From Vanessa cardui (Eukaryota > Arthropoda > Insecta > Lepidoptera > Nymphalidae): a stretch of DNA of 64,000 nt. The notes beneath the pieces are model-generated. The model had not been told where the DNA came from and searched no databases. It was given only the letters and a program-made list of their open reading frames with translations. The translations under genes and the position numbers were made by a program. Every line of letters begins with the position of its first letter. The first letter of the stretch is position 1. Positions 38,401-49,345 of this stretch are shown piece by piece. The stretch is taken from positions 3,286,001 through 3,350,000 of the forward strand of contig NC_061123.1 in the NCBI RefSeq assembly GCF_905220365.1, read 5' to 3'.

Positions 38401-38989
38401 TTTACTTTACTTCCAGTTTGTACTGATTACAATGAGACCAACAGTAAAAGTATTACGATTATACTCTTCGAATACATTGAGAATTGTAAACATATCCTGC
38501 CGAATATACATAATATATTATCATTCTCGGGGGCTTTCGAATTCAATATGGCTTTCGTAAAACTCTCCCAAGAGGAAGATGTTTGCAGGAAGCCGTATAT
38601 TTTTTTTATATTTATTTTCGTACGTGTATAATAAATATGTTTTATGACTGTGAAATTATTTTAAGGTCGATTCTCTTTACCCTTTTTTAACTTACGACGT
38701 AACAAAGGCAACCTAGTCTTCATGAAATGTATATATATATATATATATATATATGTATTAATGCGTTGTTATGTTTTTTAATAATCACAGAAAAAATACC
38801 AAGTCATATTCCTTATAAACTGTTACATTACGTTATATATTTATTTACCTTGTAGGTTTAGTAGCTGCGTAGCTGTTTTGAATGCCATGTCCACTCACTA
38901 AAGCAGTTCTATTTTAAGTTTTAAAGTAAGAAATTCTCAATTACACCTTAAAGTTAAAAAGTTGACAATGTCACTTTCCCTTCCGCAGA
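38401..38989. other. AT-rich spacer with a TA microsatellite
   Basis: A TA microsatellite lies at about 38729-38755. No gene was seen. Confidence 0.5.
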
Positions 38990-39263
38990 AATCAGTTGAT
39001 CCCGATCTCTGATCTGGAAGAGATTAAAACGTTATTAGGCTCCACTGCCGACCTTTTGTCAGTCCGTCTGTCATCAAGCTGTATCTCATGATTCGTGATA
39101 GTTAGACAGATAAAATTTTCACAAATGATGTATTTCTTTTGCCCCATAAAAAAACGGGATAAAATAAATATTGCACGGAGACAACAGGCATGTTTTTGTG
39201 TCGTATTTATAAATGTTACGGAACCCATCGAACGCCAGTCCAATTAGCATTTGGCCGGTTTTT
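38990..39263 (-). repeat. Lepidopteran DNA-repeat remnant ending TTGGCCGGTTTTT
   Basis: The words CTGCCGACCTTTTGTCAGTC, CTGTATCTCATGATTCGTGA, TTTTCACAAATGATGTATTT, TACGGAACCCATCGAACGCC and TTTGGCCGGTTTTTTAG occur in the order of a very abundant dispersed repeat in moths and butterflies. I recall it as a non-coding DNA element; its superfamily is not certain to me. The strand is arbitrary. The minus-strand frames at 38992-39422 are shadows. Confidence 0.65.
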
Positions 39264-39806
39264 TAGTTTCTTCTTATTTACATAATACCAGTGTGAACAA
39301 ACTAATTCCAAAATTTCTTTATGAATTCGACCCCCAAGTAAAAAATCAGCGTAAGTCGTTATCGTTACAAAAAGTTTATTGGAAGTTATAAATGCTATGA
39401 GCGTCAACGAAAACAATTTCAAAACGAGACGGATAATATTTATGAAAACTCTTTGTTATGTTCATTCATTATATAAAATTTATGATTATTTTTACATCAA
39501 CAAAATTTATGTTATTTAGGAAATGAAAAGTAAAAGTAAATTAATTATTAAATAATGTTATGCATACATTATATACTTTAAATATACATACATTATTAAA
39601 TAATACAATGACAATAATATGTATATTTTGTCGTATAAAGCAATGTTAGACCAAAAGTACACTTTATGTAATGGTATATTATTAATCTACAATTAACAAA
39701 TAAAATTATTTATATATTTAAAAACATTTTATATTCATAAACCAAATGAGTTAGGATAGATTATTGCAACCATATTAAACGATGAATATACATAAATTAT
39801 AAATTA
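39264..39806. other. AT-rich spacer
   Basis: No supported feature. Confidence 0.5.
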
Positions 39807-40068
39807 CTATCGACCCGCCCCGGCCTCGAACGCGTGCAATACTGATACTAAATATACTACAGATTTTTATTTACGACATTACATTAGAAAATTCTAAAGT
39901 TATCAATGTTTCTTTACTATATTGTCCATTTAATATATACAAAATCCTTCCTCTTAAATCACTCTATCTATTAAAAAATAACTGCATCAAAATCCGTGGC
40001 CTAATTTTTAAGATTTAAGCCTACTTAGGGACGAACAGCAGAGAGCGAGTTTGTTCTATACTATGTAA
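39807..40068 (-). mobile_element. Non-autonomous Helitron, type D, worn
   Basis: Same layout as the copy at 21864: on the plus strand CGACCCGCCCCGGCCTCGAA, ACTGATACTAAATATACTAC and GCATCAAAATCCGTGGCC, ending GTTCTATACTATGTAAT. Its CTAG end is mutated and the 3' hairpin is partly broken. Confidence 0.75.
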
Positions 40069-40629
40069 TAATACCAAATTTATTAAGCAAGAAAAGATTG
40101 GTATGCTGGTTTCTAACAAAAATAATTCTTAACTCCTGTCCATAAATCACGCGGCTGGGCTATTATTTGACAAACTCCCTCGGAAACTCCAATAATGCCA
40201 TGAAATTATCATGAATTCGAAAATGACATCTTGTTGGGCAAGAAAAGTTTCATTATTACTTTTTCGAGTTCCCGAAATGATTTAAAAATTCCAAGGAAAA
40301 CATCAAAAGAAAATCTGAAGGATGCAGATATATGTGTATATGTACATATATACCTGTTTGTATACCTCCAACTACATCGTTCTTAACAAGTAAAGGGGCC
40401 TTTTGTCTAGGAGGGAGAACAATTACGAGCTATTAATAATGCTCACATATCGACCTCGCTTCTGTAATATCGGTCCCGTTACATATAATGGTCGACCACA
40501 ACTAATTACGGCAATTTAATCGATGACACAAATTATTTTAATGAACTCAGTTTTCTATGATAATCATTAATGTGATTGAGTAATGGGAAATATATGTAAA
40601 TTATATTACACGGTTTGACGTGGATTGTG
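40069..40629. other. AT-rich spacer
   Basis: No supported gene or element. Confidence 0.45.
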
Positions 40630-40897
40630 ATGGTAGGGCTTTATACAAGCTCGTATGGAAGGGTACCACCCACTCATTAGATATTCTACCAAAACACAGC
40701 AACACTTAGTATTATTGTGATCCGGTTTGAAGGGTGACTCAAACAGTACAGGTACAAGGCACATATTTATTTCCAACGTTGATGGCGCATTGGTGTAATA
40801 TAAGGAATAGTTATTATATCTTACAGCATCAATGTCTATGACGGTGGTGACCACATACCATCGGTTGACCCATTACCCTTCCGAGTACCTATCACAA
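40630..40897 (+). mobile_element. Retroposon family B copy
   Basis: It starts GATGGTAGGGCTTTATACAA, contains GGGTACCACCCACTCATTAG and GTGATCCGGTTTGAAGGGTG, and ends in the A run at about 40890. Several substitutions relative to the copies at 23812 and 47821 make it older. The frames on both strands here are shadows. Confidence 0.8.
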
Positions 40898-42287
40898 AAA
40901 AAAACAACATACATAATTTTATTTTATGATTCAAAGTATGAATTAGTGACAAACATTTATATTATTAACATTAAAAAAAAAACAGGCAAATCCTATCTTT
41001 TTGCATCTGCTGTGGAGGGGTACATTATCATCCGGAGAATCGGAATTACAATTAAAAAGGGAAATGCTTCTAGCATTCTTGCCACGATGCAACGCGTTCA
41101 TGATTTGAGCACGAGCTATTTTTATATTTGATTATCATTTATTTAAGTCCTCATTGTAAATTTTGTATAGATATATATTGGATATTATAAATAGTTTTAA
41201 CTATATGGTTACCTTATAGTCAAAATTCTTACAACGTATTTGCTAGATATAGTCAAACAGATAAATCAGTACAGCTATTCTGTAACGAGAAACTCGAATC
41301 TCACCGCAGTACACTATAGTGAAATGTCAGACTGTAATATGAAAAAATGAATTTATCCAATTAAACTTTGTTAGGAATAGTAAGCAATTTTACATAATCA
41401 GTCAACATATTGTACTTGTATGTATTTAAGAACGGCCGATGTAAAAATCGCTAACAAGCCGAATGAAGAATAAATAACGTGTCACCGTTAATCGGTTGTC
41501 AACATTTCACAAGAGCGATACAAAGTTAATTCATACAGAATTGCACGGCTACCTTTATAACCTCTGTTTATAAGCGGGTTTTCTTTCTTTTGTTTGCCAC
41601 ACGCGTAGAGTTTTAAAGAAAAAAATATTTTAAAAATGGAATACCATATGTTTTTTTCACTCTTTCCTAATGATTATGATCGACATTTGAGTAATCGACA
41701 AACACTAATCTTATAAACGAAGTATATTATTTTATATGTGTTGTGTAATTGTAGGATATGGATTGATACACAATACGAATCTGTCATTGTGATGGCTCAC
41801 AATATTTATGATATTGTTCGAGTTCCTAATAGCTTTCCCTGAATGGAATTTACTCCGTTGACTCCGAATAGATTGACGTGTCTCGCTGAAATAGTCTGAA
41901 ATCGGTTATCCATTTGGTACACTGGTGGAAATGACGCGTCAGTTTCCGATGAGTAGTTTTAGTGAACGGGAAATCAATCATTTGCTGTTTAATGGCGCTT
42001 CAAGAGAATACTGTTATCCAACTTACTAATATTAAATAATTTTTGCTTGATTGTTTTTCAAGATTTACGTAAGTCTACTAATCTGATCCCTAGTCTTTAA
42101 AGTATGGTAATATTTCCTGAGATACAGCTTAATTTGCCGACGTAGTCGTAGTTCGAAGCGAGCGTTGGCAAAAGTATAACGAATTCACAAAACTTTATAC
42201 GAGAGACTTATAGATCTTCAAACTGTCTACAAGCCAATGTATTTTTTATCCGTTATTTTTAATAGATATTATATATTAGTATAAATA
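40898..42287. other. Mostly AT-rich spacer with a possible retroelement tail
   Basis: At 40975-41131 the plus frame ends ...RIGITIKKGNASSILATMQ and ...SYFYI before a stop. This recalls C-terminal tails of some insect transposable-element proteins, but I cannot name the family. The remainder to 42287 shows nothing I can support. Confidence 0.25.
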
Positions 42288-42484
42288 TCTATACATGTAA
42301 TAAAATTCGAGTGTATATTTCTAATATTAAAATAGTCCTTTTTAAACCAAATCATTAATATGTATACACGGTACATATAGCAAAATAACATTTTTTAATA
42401 TTTTTGTCTGTCTGTCTGTTTGTTCCAGCTAATCTCTGGAACGGCTGGACCGATTGTGGTCCAACGGGACTTTAACTTAACAGA
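42288..42484 (+). repeat. Helitron-like repeat, type F
   Basis: Starts TCTATACATGTAATAAAATT, continues ATATTAAAATAGTCCTTTTT, then CTGTCTGTCTGTTTGTTCC and GGAACGGCTGGACCGATTG. The same 5' start recurs at 63504. The 3' end seems to be cut by the LINE tail that follows. Confidence 0.5.
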
Positions 42485-42496
42485 CACTCATAAAAT

Positions 42497-42533
42497 AAGA
42501 ATAAAGTTTATTTTGATTTGATTTGATTTGATT
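42497..42533 (+). repeat. Zenon-like LINE tail fragment
   Basis: AATAAAGTTTATTTTGATTT followed by TGATT repeats matches the end of the tail at 27331-27475. Confidence 0.6.
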
Positions 42534-43087
42534 AACTTAGTTGTACAATAATATTTTTGACAAACGCGTACGCAGCTAGTTACATAATGAAAAGACAAAG
42601 CAAGTCTTACCGCGAATGAAGGATATATGGGTAATTCTACGATAAGAGGTTTCAAGTCCATAGACAATACGGCCAGGGAGAAAAGTTGCTGTTTTTTCTT
42701 CAAACACTTATATTACGATCGGAGTCCTATTTATGTATCTTTTCACATAAAGGCAAGTCAATTAATGCATATTTTATTAATTTTTACAAGGCCACGGTAA
42801 ATACATTGGGCAGGGTAGAGACACCAAGACCAGGGTAGATACTTATTTGGCCAGGGGAGATAATTTGTGGCAATAAAAGTAACAAAATTAGTAAACTCAA
42901 CTTCAATGAAACATTGTATTTAACATATAATCAGACTATAATAATTACCAATCATATTAAACATTAACAGACTATATTATTTCAGCCTTCTCTGAAATTT
43001 TAAACAAAAGTATCTTTAATGTCATTTCAAAATAATATATGAAATGAACATAGTTTTGTACCATGTACAACAAAAAATAACATATTC

Positions 43088-43332
43088 AAATTCAAGAACA
43101 ATAACAACAACCTGTTAGTTTTACACTGCTGGGCAAAGGCCTTCTCTCCCTTTGAGAAGGCTTGGAACATATTCCACCACGCTGTTCCAATGCGCGTTGG
43201 TGGAATACACATGTGGCAGAATTTCAATTAAATTAGACACATGCAGGTTTCCTCACGATAATTTTCCTTCACCACCGAGCACGAGATGAATTAAAGGTAC
43301 ATGAGTATTTAGTAGTGCTTCAGGTAAGCAAG
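43088..43332 (-). mobile_element. SINE family A copy, head truncated
   Basis: On the plus strand it starts AACAATAACAACAACCTG (the reversed GTT tail), then CTGCTGGGCAAAGGCCTTCT, TCCACCACGCTGTTCCAATG, and ends AGTAGTGCTTCAGGTAAGCA. The tRNA-like head is missing. It lies inside the 42625-44830 unit and so is younger than that unit. The minus-strand frame at 43027-43227 is a shadow. Confidence 0.85.
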
Positions 43333-43449
43333 AATATATCCTACGAAGTTAGATATTCTCCCCTTTCAACTGGCACTGTTACCAGCCTCGGTCGGGAAAA
43401 CCATCACCACTCCATTTGTGTCAGTGTAATAATTATGATACAACAATAA

Positions 43450-43524
43450 AAACAAACAAAAACAACCTGTAAATTCCCACTGCTGGGCTAAAGGCTTCCT
43501 CTCCCTTTGAGGAGAAGATTTCAT
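43450..43524 (-). repeat. SINE family A 3' fragment
   Basis: ACAACCTGTAAATTCCCACT, GCTGGGCTAAAGGCTTCC and TCTCCCTTTGAGGAGAAG match the last 75 bases of the SINE, reversed. Confidence 0.75.
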
Positions 43525-43862
43525 ACTTTGATTTCAGTTTGGCTCTCATTCGTTAATACTAATCAGACCAGGGTCTAGATAGACTTTTACGAGTAAGTAA
43601 TACAAATCGGACTTGCGATAACTAGTATCATTTTTATGTTACATATGTTACTTTCTTTAAATGAACTTGTTTAATTTAAAAAAAAAACCATAACACTTGA
43701 TGGACACGCAAAGTACCGGGAAAACTCTTTATTGTTCTTTACCACTAGCAATTAACCGCCTATTTGAGGATATTTTCGATATCAATAACGAATCTATTGA
43801 TGCTAGGACATTTCTTCTGAATAGCATTTGTCAAATCTCACAGAGATGCTACATCTTTGGCA

Positions 43863-44317
43863 CTAACAACTAATCGGTCTGCTGAGTTTTTTAGTTTCTA
43901 CACCATCAGAAGAAACTTTACCGTGTACAGGTTTATGGTAATTCGAGTATAACTCTGTTAAATGGGTGACAAGAAAGTAAAACATGTCTCTGTTACGGTT
44001 TTGTGTTACGGTTCCATCGCTCCAGAAATGGATAATCTCTACTTCGGGTGGCGGGCCCATATGGGTTGAGCCAAATGTAACAAATTTTGTGCCCTCAAAC
44101 AATAGCAAGTAATTTTTACTTGATTGTCTAAGCTCTCTTGCTTTCTTTTTCCATATCTTACGTGCCTTACGTTACTCTCTAAGAGTAATTTGGTCGACAG
44201 TGTTTATAATTCCTTTCTCCTTTTTTTTAAGTATTTTGCTTTATCTTTTTGGTTTTGTAGCCTCTCTGCTTAACGCTGTAATCTTTCACCATATGTTAAC
44301 TTTTTCCCAGGGGCCAT
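43863..44317 (-). pseudogene. Decayed gene of an expanded uncharacterised family (W-S-D-G / H-G-K motifs)
   Basis: From the ATG at 44317 the minus strand reads MAPGKKLTYGERLQR, a stop, then a very Lys/Arg-rich segment. A frameshift lies at the A8 tract (about 44221-44228), and a second stop precedes R-K-A-R-K-I-W-K-K-K. The last 81 codons are open and carry F-W-S-D-G-T-V-T-Q-N-R-N-R and, further on, H-G-K-V-S-S-D-G-V before TAG at 43863. The basic start and S-D-G...Q-x-x-N-R...H-G-K-x-x-x-D-G-V order recall a large uncharacterised family seen in many arthropods and cnidarians. The Asp residues could belong to a transposase-like RNase H fold, which is inference. Two stops and one frameshift mean it is dead, and it is much shorter than family members. 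Confidence 0.5.
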
Positions 44318-44830
44318 TATCTGTAATAATGTTATATATAATAACAGTATGAACTGGGAACCTACTTTATATTTCAATTTTAATAATTTACTAGGATTAT
44401 TATAAATATTTAAAACTTTCACGCTATAACTATTGCATTATCATTGACTTAGACTACTAAATACAAACAAATTAAATGAATAATATAACTTTTATAACTT
44501 TCCAGGGGAGAGACACATTGACCTCGCGAAACAACCACTTTCAATCGACGCGTCGCAAAAACTAACAAATGATTACGATCTTTACGGCTCACGTGTTTTG
44601 CTTTGCTAACTTCATGTCGATAGATGACTTTGAGCGGTATTTGGAATATGCCGGTTTTATATTTGTGTTATATTAGCGGAATGAAATTTGCCAGGGTATT
44701 AGGTCAGGTTATTTAATAAAGCACAGTAAGGTGATGTGTTTAATTGCAAAAAATTACAAGATATAGTATAACATTTATGTTTTAAGCTGTTTGCCGCACA
44801 AGTTACCTCTTATCGTAGAATCACCCATAT

Positions 44831-45411
44831 AATTATTCACAGAGATGAAATCTTAGCTTCAATTCCGAGTAATGAGTCAAAACAGTTTAATATAAACAGT
44901 TTTGAAGTGCCTTAAATGAAGTCCTTTACTTAACAATGACGTATTAAAGGCTGTCACTCCAATGGACTTTATCATAATACAAAATTACTAGATATTTTAT
45001 ACGAGCTTCGAACATACGAATTTCCACGAAGTTATCGAGCTTCTTAAAGTCAGCCTGTCTAAAGAAGTTTGGAAGCAAATATAAAAATATGCACAAAACG
45101 AGGAAAGTTTCTCAACCGTTTGTTAGATGACTTCTTTACTTTATTGAAGTTGAGTTTTTTAAGACTTGGTACTTAAACATACTGACGATCTCAATGATTT
45201 CAACTTACTTACCTATGTGTTTTTAACAATGCAATCAGATTGACTGATGTATAAAAAAAATTAAGTTTGCGAATAAATATTGAAATATAAAAAAAATCAG
45301 AATTATTTATCCCAATAAATGGAAAAAGACTAAAGTGGGTTTGTCTGGAAGAGATGGATAATTAGACATAAATCAGCCCATTGTACGAGTACAACATTTG
45401 TAATGAACATT
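44831..45411. other. AT-rich spacer
   Basis: No supported gene or element. Confidence 0.45.
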
Positions 45412-45525
45412 AATTTTTTTTTTTTGTTTTACTATTTTTTTTTTTTATTTCTTTCTGTGTTTTATCCTAAGCTTTCTTTATTATTGTTCGTGTGCAATAA
45501 AGTATATTTAATTCAATCATTCGTA
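45412..45525 (+). repeat. Probable LINE 3' end
   Basis: Long T runs, TTTCTTTCTGTGTTTTATCC, and GTGTGCAATAAAGTATATTT form a sequence I recognise as a recurrent 3' untranslated end of lepidopteran LINEs. No coding part remains. Confidence 0.4.
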
Positions 45526-45855
45526 AAGTAATAAAATATAAAAATAATATTTCTATCGAAATCGAATCATATTCGATACAAAAATAATCATTCACCTTTT
45601 CCATCTGTATAGACACAAGGCTCTTAAAACGAGTATTTTGAATATTTATTAGCTTTCGAATACCGGTATTGTACTTAAATCCCTGAGTAAAGATTAAAAA
45701 CGATTAAAACAAACTTTATTGTAATATTTCAGACATCTGTGATGATGCAACCGCTTTTCATCCGAAAAGTCGCTTAGACTGAAAACAAGACGATAAGAGA
45801 TTATAACTTAAAATCCGTCTCTTGAACAGAATCGTTGGGGGAATTCACGACTGTA

Positions 45856-46085
45856 TTTTTTTTATGTGATAGCTGGCAAACGAGTAGGAAGCTCACCTGA
45901 TGGAAAGTGACTACCACCGCCCATGGACATCCGCAGCACCAGGGGGCTAGTAGGTGCGTTGCCGGCCTTTGAGGAAGGAGTAAGTTTTGTTCTTGAAGGT
46001 TCCCATTTCGCATCGGTTCGGAAAAATCGCTGGCGAAAGCTGGTTCAACAAAGTGGTTGTGCGAGGCAGAAAATGTCTTACAAAA
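45856..46085 (-). mobile_element. Retroposon family C copy
   Basis: On the plus strand: T run, GGAAGCTCACCTGATGGAAA, TGACTACCACCGCCCATGGA, GTGCGTTGCCGGCCTTTGAG, TTGAAGGTTCCCATTTCGCA and GTGGTTGTGCGAGGCAGAAA. The T run is the reverse of an A-tail. The frames on both strands here are shadows. Two other copies lie at 46522 and 50115. Confidence 0.8.
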
Positions 46086-46253
46086 ATACAAAGGTATATT
46101 TGATAACAATTAATAAATAGTATAGTCATACACAAGACAACTCGTAAAGCAGCTCACGCATGTCTACGGAAGAGGAAAAAACATCTCTTATCATAAGCAG
46201 AACCTCAATTTAATGTCCACTTGAACGAAATTGCGGTTTAAGTACTCGTATGT

Positions 46254-46390
46254 AATAACCGAGCTGGGATGACACCATATCACGATGATAATATTTATTT
46301 ATATGGGATTGTATTTACACACATGTATATCCATCAACCCACAACGAAACTTGGTGGAGCAATATCCCGACCATTTTCCTGCTTACTAAC
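46254..46390 (+). repeat. Very old SINE family A relic
   Basis: AACCGAGCTGGGATGACACC may be a worn SINE head. ACACATGTATATCCATCAAC followed by CTTGGTGGAGCAATATCCCG matches the later body. The middle is scrambled. Confidence 0.35.
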
Positions 46391-46473
46391 TCCGACAGAA
46401 ATAAAGATTAACAATACACTTACAATCTTTTAATATTCTATATCGTCTATAATGCGAGCAATTTTGTATATTA

Positions 46474-46821
46474 CCAGTTGTTACCCGCGACTTCGCTCGC
46501 GTCAAAGGCTTTGGGATTTTATTTTTATAGCATACGAGCAGGAGGCTCACCTGATGGAAAGTGACTACCACCGCCAATGGACATCTGCAACACCAGGGGG
46601 CTTGCAGGTGCGTTGCCGGCTTTTAAGAAAGGTGTACGCTCTTGAAGGTTCCCATGTCGTATCGGTTCGGAAAAACCGCCGGCGGTTGTGATGTGTTAGA
46701 CAAAAAAGTAGTCTTGTCCTTCCTTGCACTTCAAGATTGCTTCGCACCAAATTTCATCTAATTCGGTTCGTTAGGAAAGCAACAGATAGACATAGTTATT
46801 TTCCCATTTATAATATTAAGA
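46474..46821 (-). mobile_element. Type E Helitron carrying a nested family C retroposon
   Basis: On the minus strand it starts TCTTAATATTATAAATGGGA and ends in GCGAGCGAAGTCGCGGGTAA with a worn CTAGT (CTGGT). Words such as CACCAAATTTCATCTAATTC (plus strand, about 46747) match the Helitron at 27088 in reverse. The family C copy at 46522-46717 splits it. Confidence 0.65.
46522..46717 (-). mobile_element. Retroposon family C copy nested in a Helitron
   Basis: AGCAGGAGGCTCACCTGATG, AACACCAGGGGGCTTGCAGG, AAGGTGTACGCTCTTGAAGG and AAAACCGCCGGCGGTTGTGA. Well preserved, and younger than the Helitron it interrupts. Confidence 0.8.
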
Positions 46822-47820
46822 ATAGAACAGATAATACCTTTCTAAAAATGCACTTCCTTATAAAGATATTCGAATAAACATAACTATAATGCACATAGTA
46901 TTGAGAAAAGCAATTTATCAAACGGAATCCGTAGTCTAGAACTATTAAATCCAATACCGTTTGCATAGAAATCCCGCTGCACTTGATCGTCGTTAATTGA
47001 TAATTCAATGTACACAATAAAGAGCTTCGTTGGAACGATAAATTATATTAGTTAAGCTAAGAAGGTTTTTTAAATCTAAGCCCGGGCTTACCTTTAAATT
47101 AATTAGAACATAAACTGACAAACTTCTATAATTTCAAAGATTTATCTTAATCGTATTTTTTTGCCACCGATTAATTATGAGGTACAGTTTACAAATAAAT
47201 TGTTTGTTTATTTTTCAAGATTATTACAAAAACTTTTTATAAGATTGATATGAAATATTCAAATTAGATAAGTTTATAATTTCAGAAAGAACGAAAAGTA
47301 CCTATTATTATATTTTTAGCAACTGGAGGTGAAATATGGAAAAAAATAACAATTGCGCACACGCGTATAAAATGTTAATAGAAATTAAAAAAAAAATTGT
47401 TACAAAAATAAAAGATCTCTTTAAAGGAATAAATTTTGAAGAGATCTTTTATTTTAAGAATAAATAATTAAATCTAAATTACAAGAATAAGCGGGTTAAC
47501 TTTACAAACGAACAAGAGTACTCTAGTACAAACTGCCAGTACAAGAAAGCGACTGAAACACGCATACGTTTATATAGCCTTGTCGACAACACCACTACTT
47601 TTTATCTTCAACGGCTTTACCTCACTATTCCTCTAACAATATAATTATCCATCCTAAATTTTCGCACTCAGCGCTATCGAATTATATAATAAGTACATAT
47701 ATATATTTTTAAAATACATATATTACGACGAAATAACCTTTAATTAAATACGCCAATTACAGCGTTATTTAAATATGTATATAATCAGTTTTATTACTTC
47801 TCATATATTAAAATACGTGT
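46822..47820. other. AT-rich spacer with a perfect hairpin
   Basis: Holds the inverted pair at 47405-47455. No gene is supported. Confidence 0.45.
47405..47455. repeat. Perfect 17-bp hairpin
   Basis: AAAATAAAAGATCTCTT at 47405-47421 is exactly inverted at 47439-47455 around a 17-base loop. Size and loop are within the range of short RNA hairpins, but the sequence matches no microRNA I know and AT-rich chance pairing is possible. Confidence 0.6.
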
Positions 47821-48107
47821 TTTTTATGGTATAGGTTGGCGGACGAGTATATGGGCCACCTGATGGTAAGTGGTCACGATCACCCATAGACAATGACGCT
47901 GTACGAAATATTAAGTATTCCTTACATCGTCAATGTGCCACCAACCTTGGGAACTAAGATGTTATGTCCCTTGTGCCTGCAGTTATACTGGCTCACTTAC
48001 CCTTCAAACCGGAACACAACAATACTGAGTACTATTATTTGGCGGTAGAATAACTGATGAGTGGGTGGTACCTACCCAGACGGGCTTGCACAAAGCCCTA
48101 CCATCAT
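47821..48107 (-). mobile_element. Retroposon family B copy, best preserved
   Basis: On the plus strand: TTTTTTATGGTATAGGTTGG, GGCCACCTGATGGTAAGTGG, CCAACCTTGGGAACTAAGAT, CCTTCAAACCGGAACACAAC, GATGAGTGGGTGGTACCTAC and GGGCTTGCACAAAGCCCTAC. This and the copy at 23812 give the clearest consensus, about 285 bases. Confidence 0.85.
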
Positions 48108-48576
48108 TTGGTTTTATAGTATTCATATTAACTGAGTAACTAACGCAGTAAGATCTACAGAAGTTTATTCATTTTTATATAAGTCGCCACTAGCACTGAA
48201 GCACATCAAGTTCCATATCGCTCGATCGATCGCCATGAGAATTGTTATACGGGTATATACACAGACAGGACAACGAGTACTTGGTTTTAGTAACATGATA
48301 TCTTTTATATTTATGTTATACTATATTTGTTTAATAACTTATGATTCTTTTTTGCAGATAATACAATAACAGTTTGTTAAACAATCTGGAAATTATTATA
48401 CCAATTTTGACTAACCTCGAAGTATAACTTTATTCTGTGGATTAAGTCACGACATTATGATACGCCGTATATTTTTTTTATAAACTAATCAGAGCTAACC
48501 AAAAAAAGTGTCTGTACTTAATACTGAATTGTAGATTGGACTTTGAACCTGATATAACATTTATTCTTATGCTATA
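48108..48576. other. AT-rich spacer
   Basis: A CGATCGATCG palindrome lies near 48221. No gene was seen. Confidence 0.45.
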
Positions 48577-48814
48577 CTAACGACCCGCCCCGACTTCGCA
48601 CGGATGCAATGCTTATACTAAATATACTCCATAATTCGTTTTTAGTTTTTTCGTTTTTCGTTTTAAACACAACACATATTTAAATAATGAAAAAAAAAAA
48701 CATTTAAATTACGAATTATGGTAATTCGGGTAATTCAGGTGAACTATGTTAATATATGTATGTATATGTACATAGGGACAGACAGCGGTAAACGACTTTG
48801 TTTTATACTATGTA
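48577..48814 (-). mobile_element. Non-autonomous Helitron, type D, rearranged
   Basis: On the plus strand ACGACCCGCCCCGACTTCGC and ATGCTTATACTAAATATACT match the 3' part, and GACAGCGGTAAACGACTTTG and TTTTATACTATGTAAT match the 5' part. The middle is replaced by T- and A-rich sequence with an 11-base inverted pair (CCATAATTCGT at about 48630 and 48711). Confidence 0.7.
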
Positions 48815-49345
48815 ATATGTACTGTAATTTAAAACGATTCCTCAAAAGAATATATTTTAAATAGCCAACAATTACTAAATTTCAACACTAACCATTGTAT
48901 TAAAATATAAACATATTTTAATAAACAATAGATTAATTTAATTAAACAACATAACAACACTTTGTGAAGCTTAATTAAAATGTAATCCTAACACAATCAG
49001 GCTACAAATTCTCTGGACTACACTACATACATCCGTTAGGGGAGATTACGATGTCAGGTCGCTGACAGCCATTGCCATGTAACTATAAGGACATATACGT
49101 ACATCATCTCGTGAGTACTTGGATCACTTGATACAAGATCCTACATGTCTTGTTCAACAAGAGCATACTTAAAGTAATTTGTAGTCTGCGCTAATCACAT
49201 GATTTGTGAATCCAAATTAGAATATATATTTGCGTTAACCCAACCCAATATTTTGAAAGAAGACTGTATATAAGACTATAAGATACCGACTCATAGAATC
49301 GAGAGAGGAAAATAGGTGAAACGGCACAGAGTAGTTTTAATTTTG
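48815..49345. other. AT-rich spacer
   Basis: No supported feature. Confidence 0.45.

Larger units (their letters stand above)
42625..44830. mobile_element. Candidate DNA transposon bounded by 26-bp inverted ends
   Basis: ATATGGGTAATTCTACGATA plus AGAGGT at 42625-42650 reappears inverted at 44805-44830 with one mismatch (A/G). If the ends are GGGT..., the flanks read ATAT on both sides, a possible 4-bp target duplication. Inside lie a decayed gene on the minus strand (43863-44317), two antisense SINE family A pieces, and several CCAGGG(G/T)AGA-type repeats. A 4-bp duplication with GGG termini would be compatible with Sola-type elements as I remember them, but this is only a hypothesis. The total is 2.2 kb including about 320 bases of SINE. 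Confidence 0.5.
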
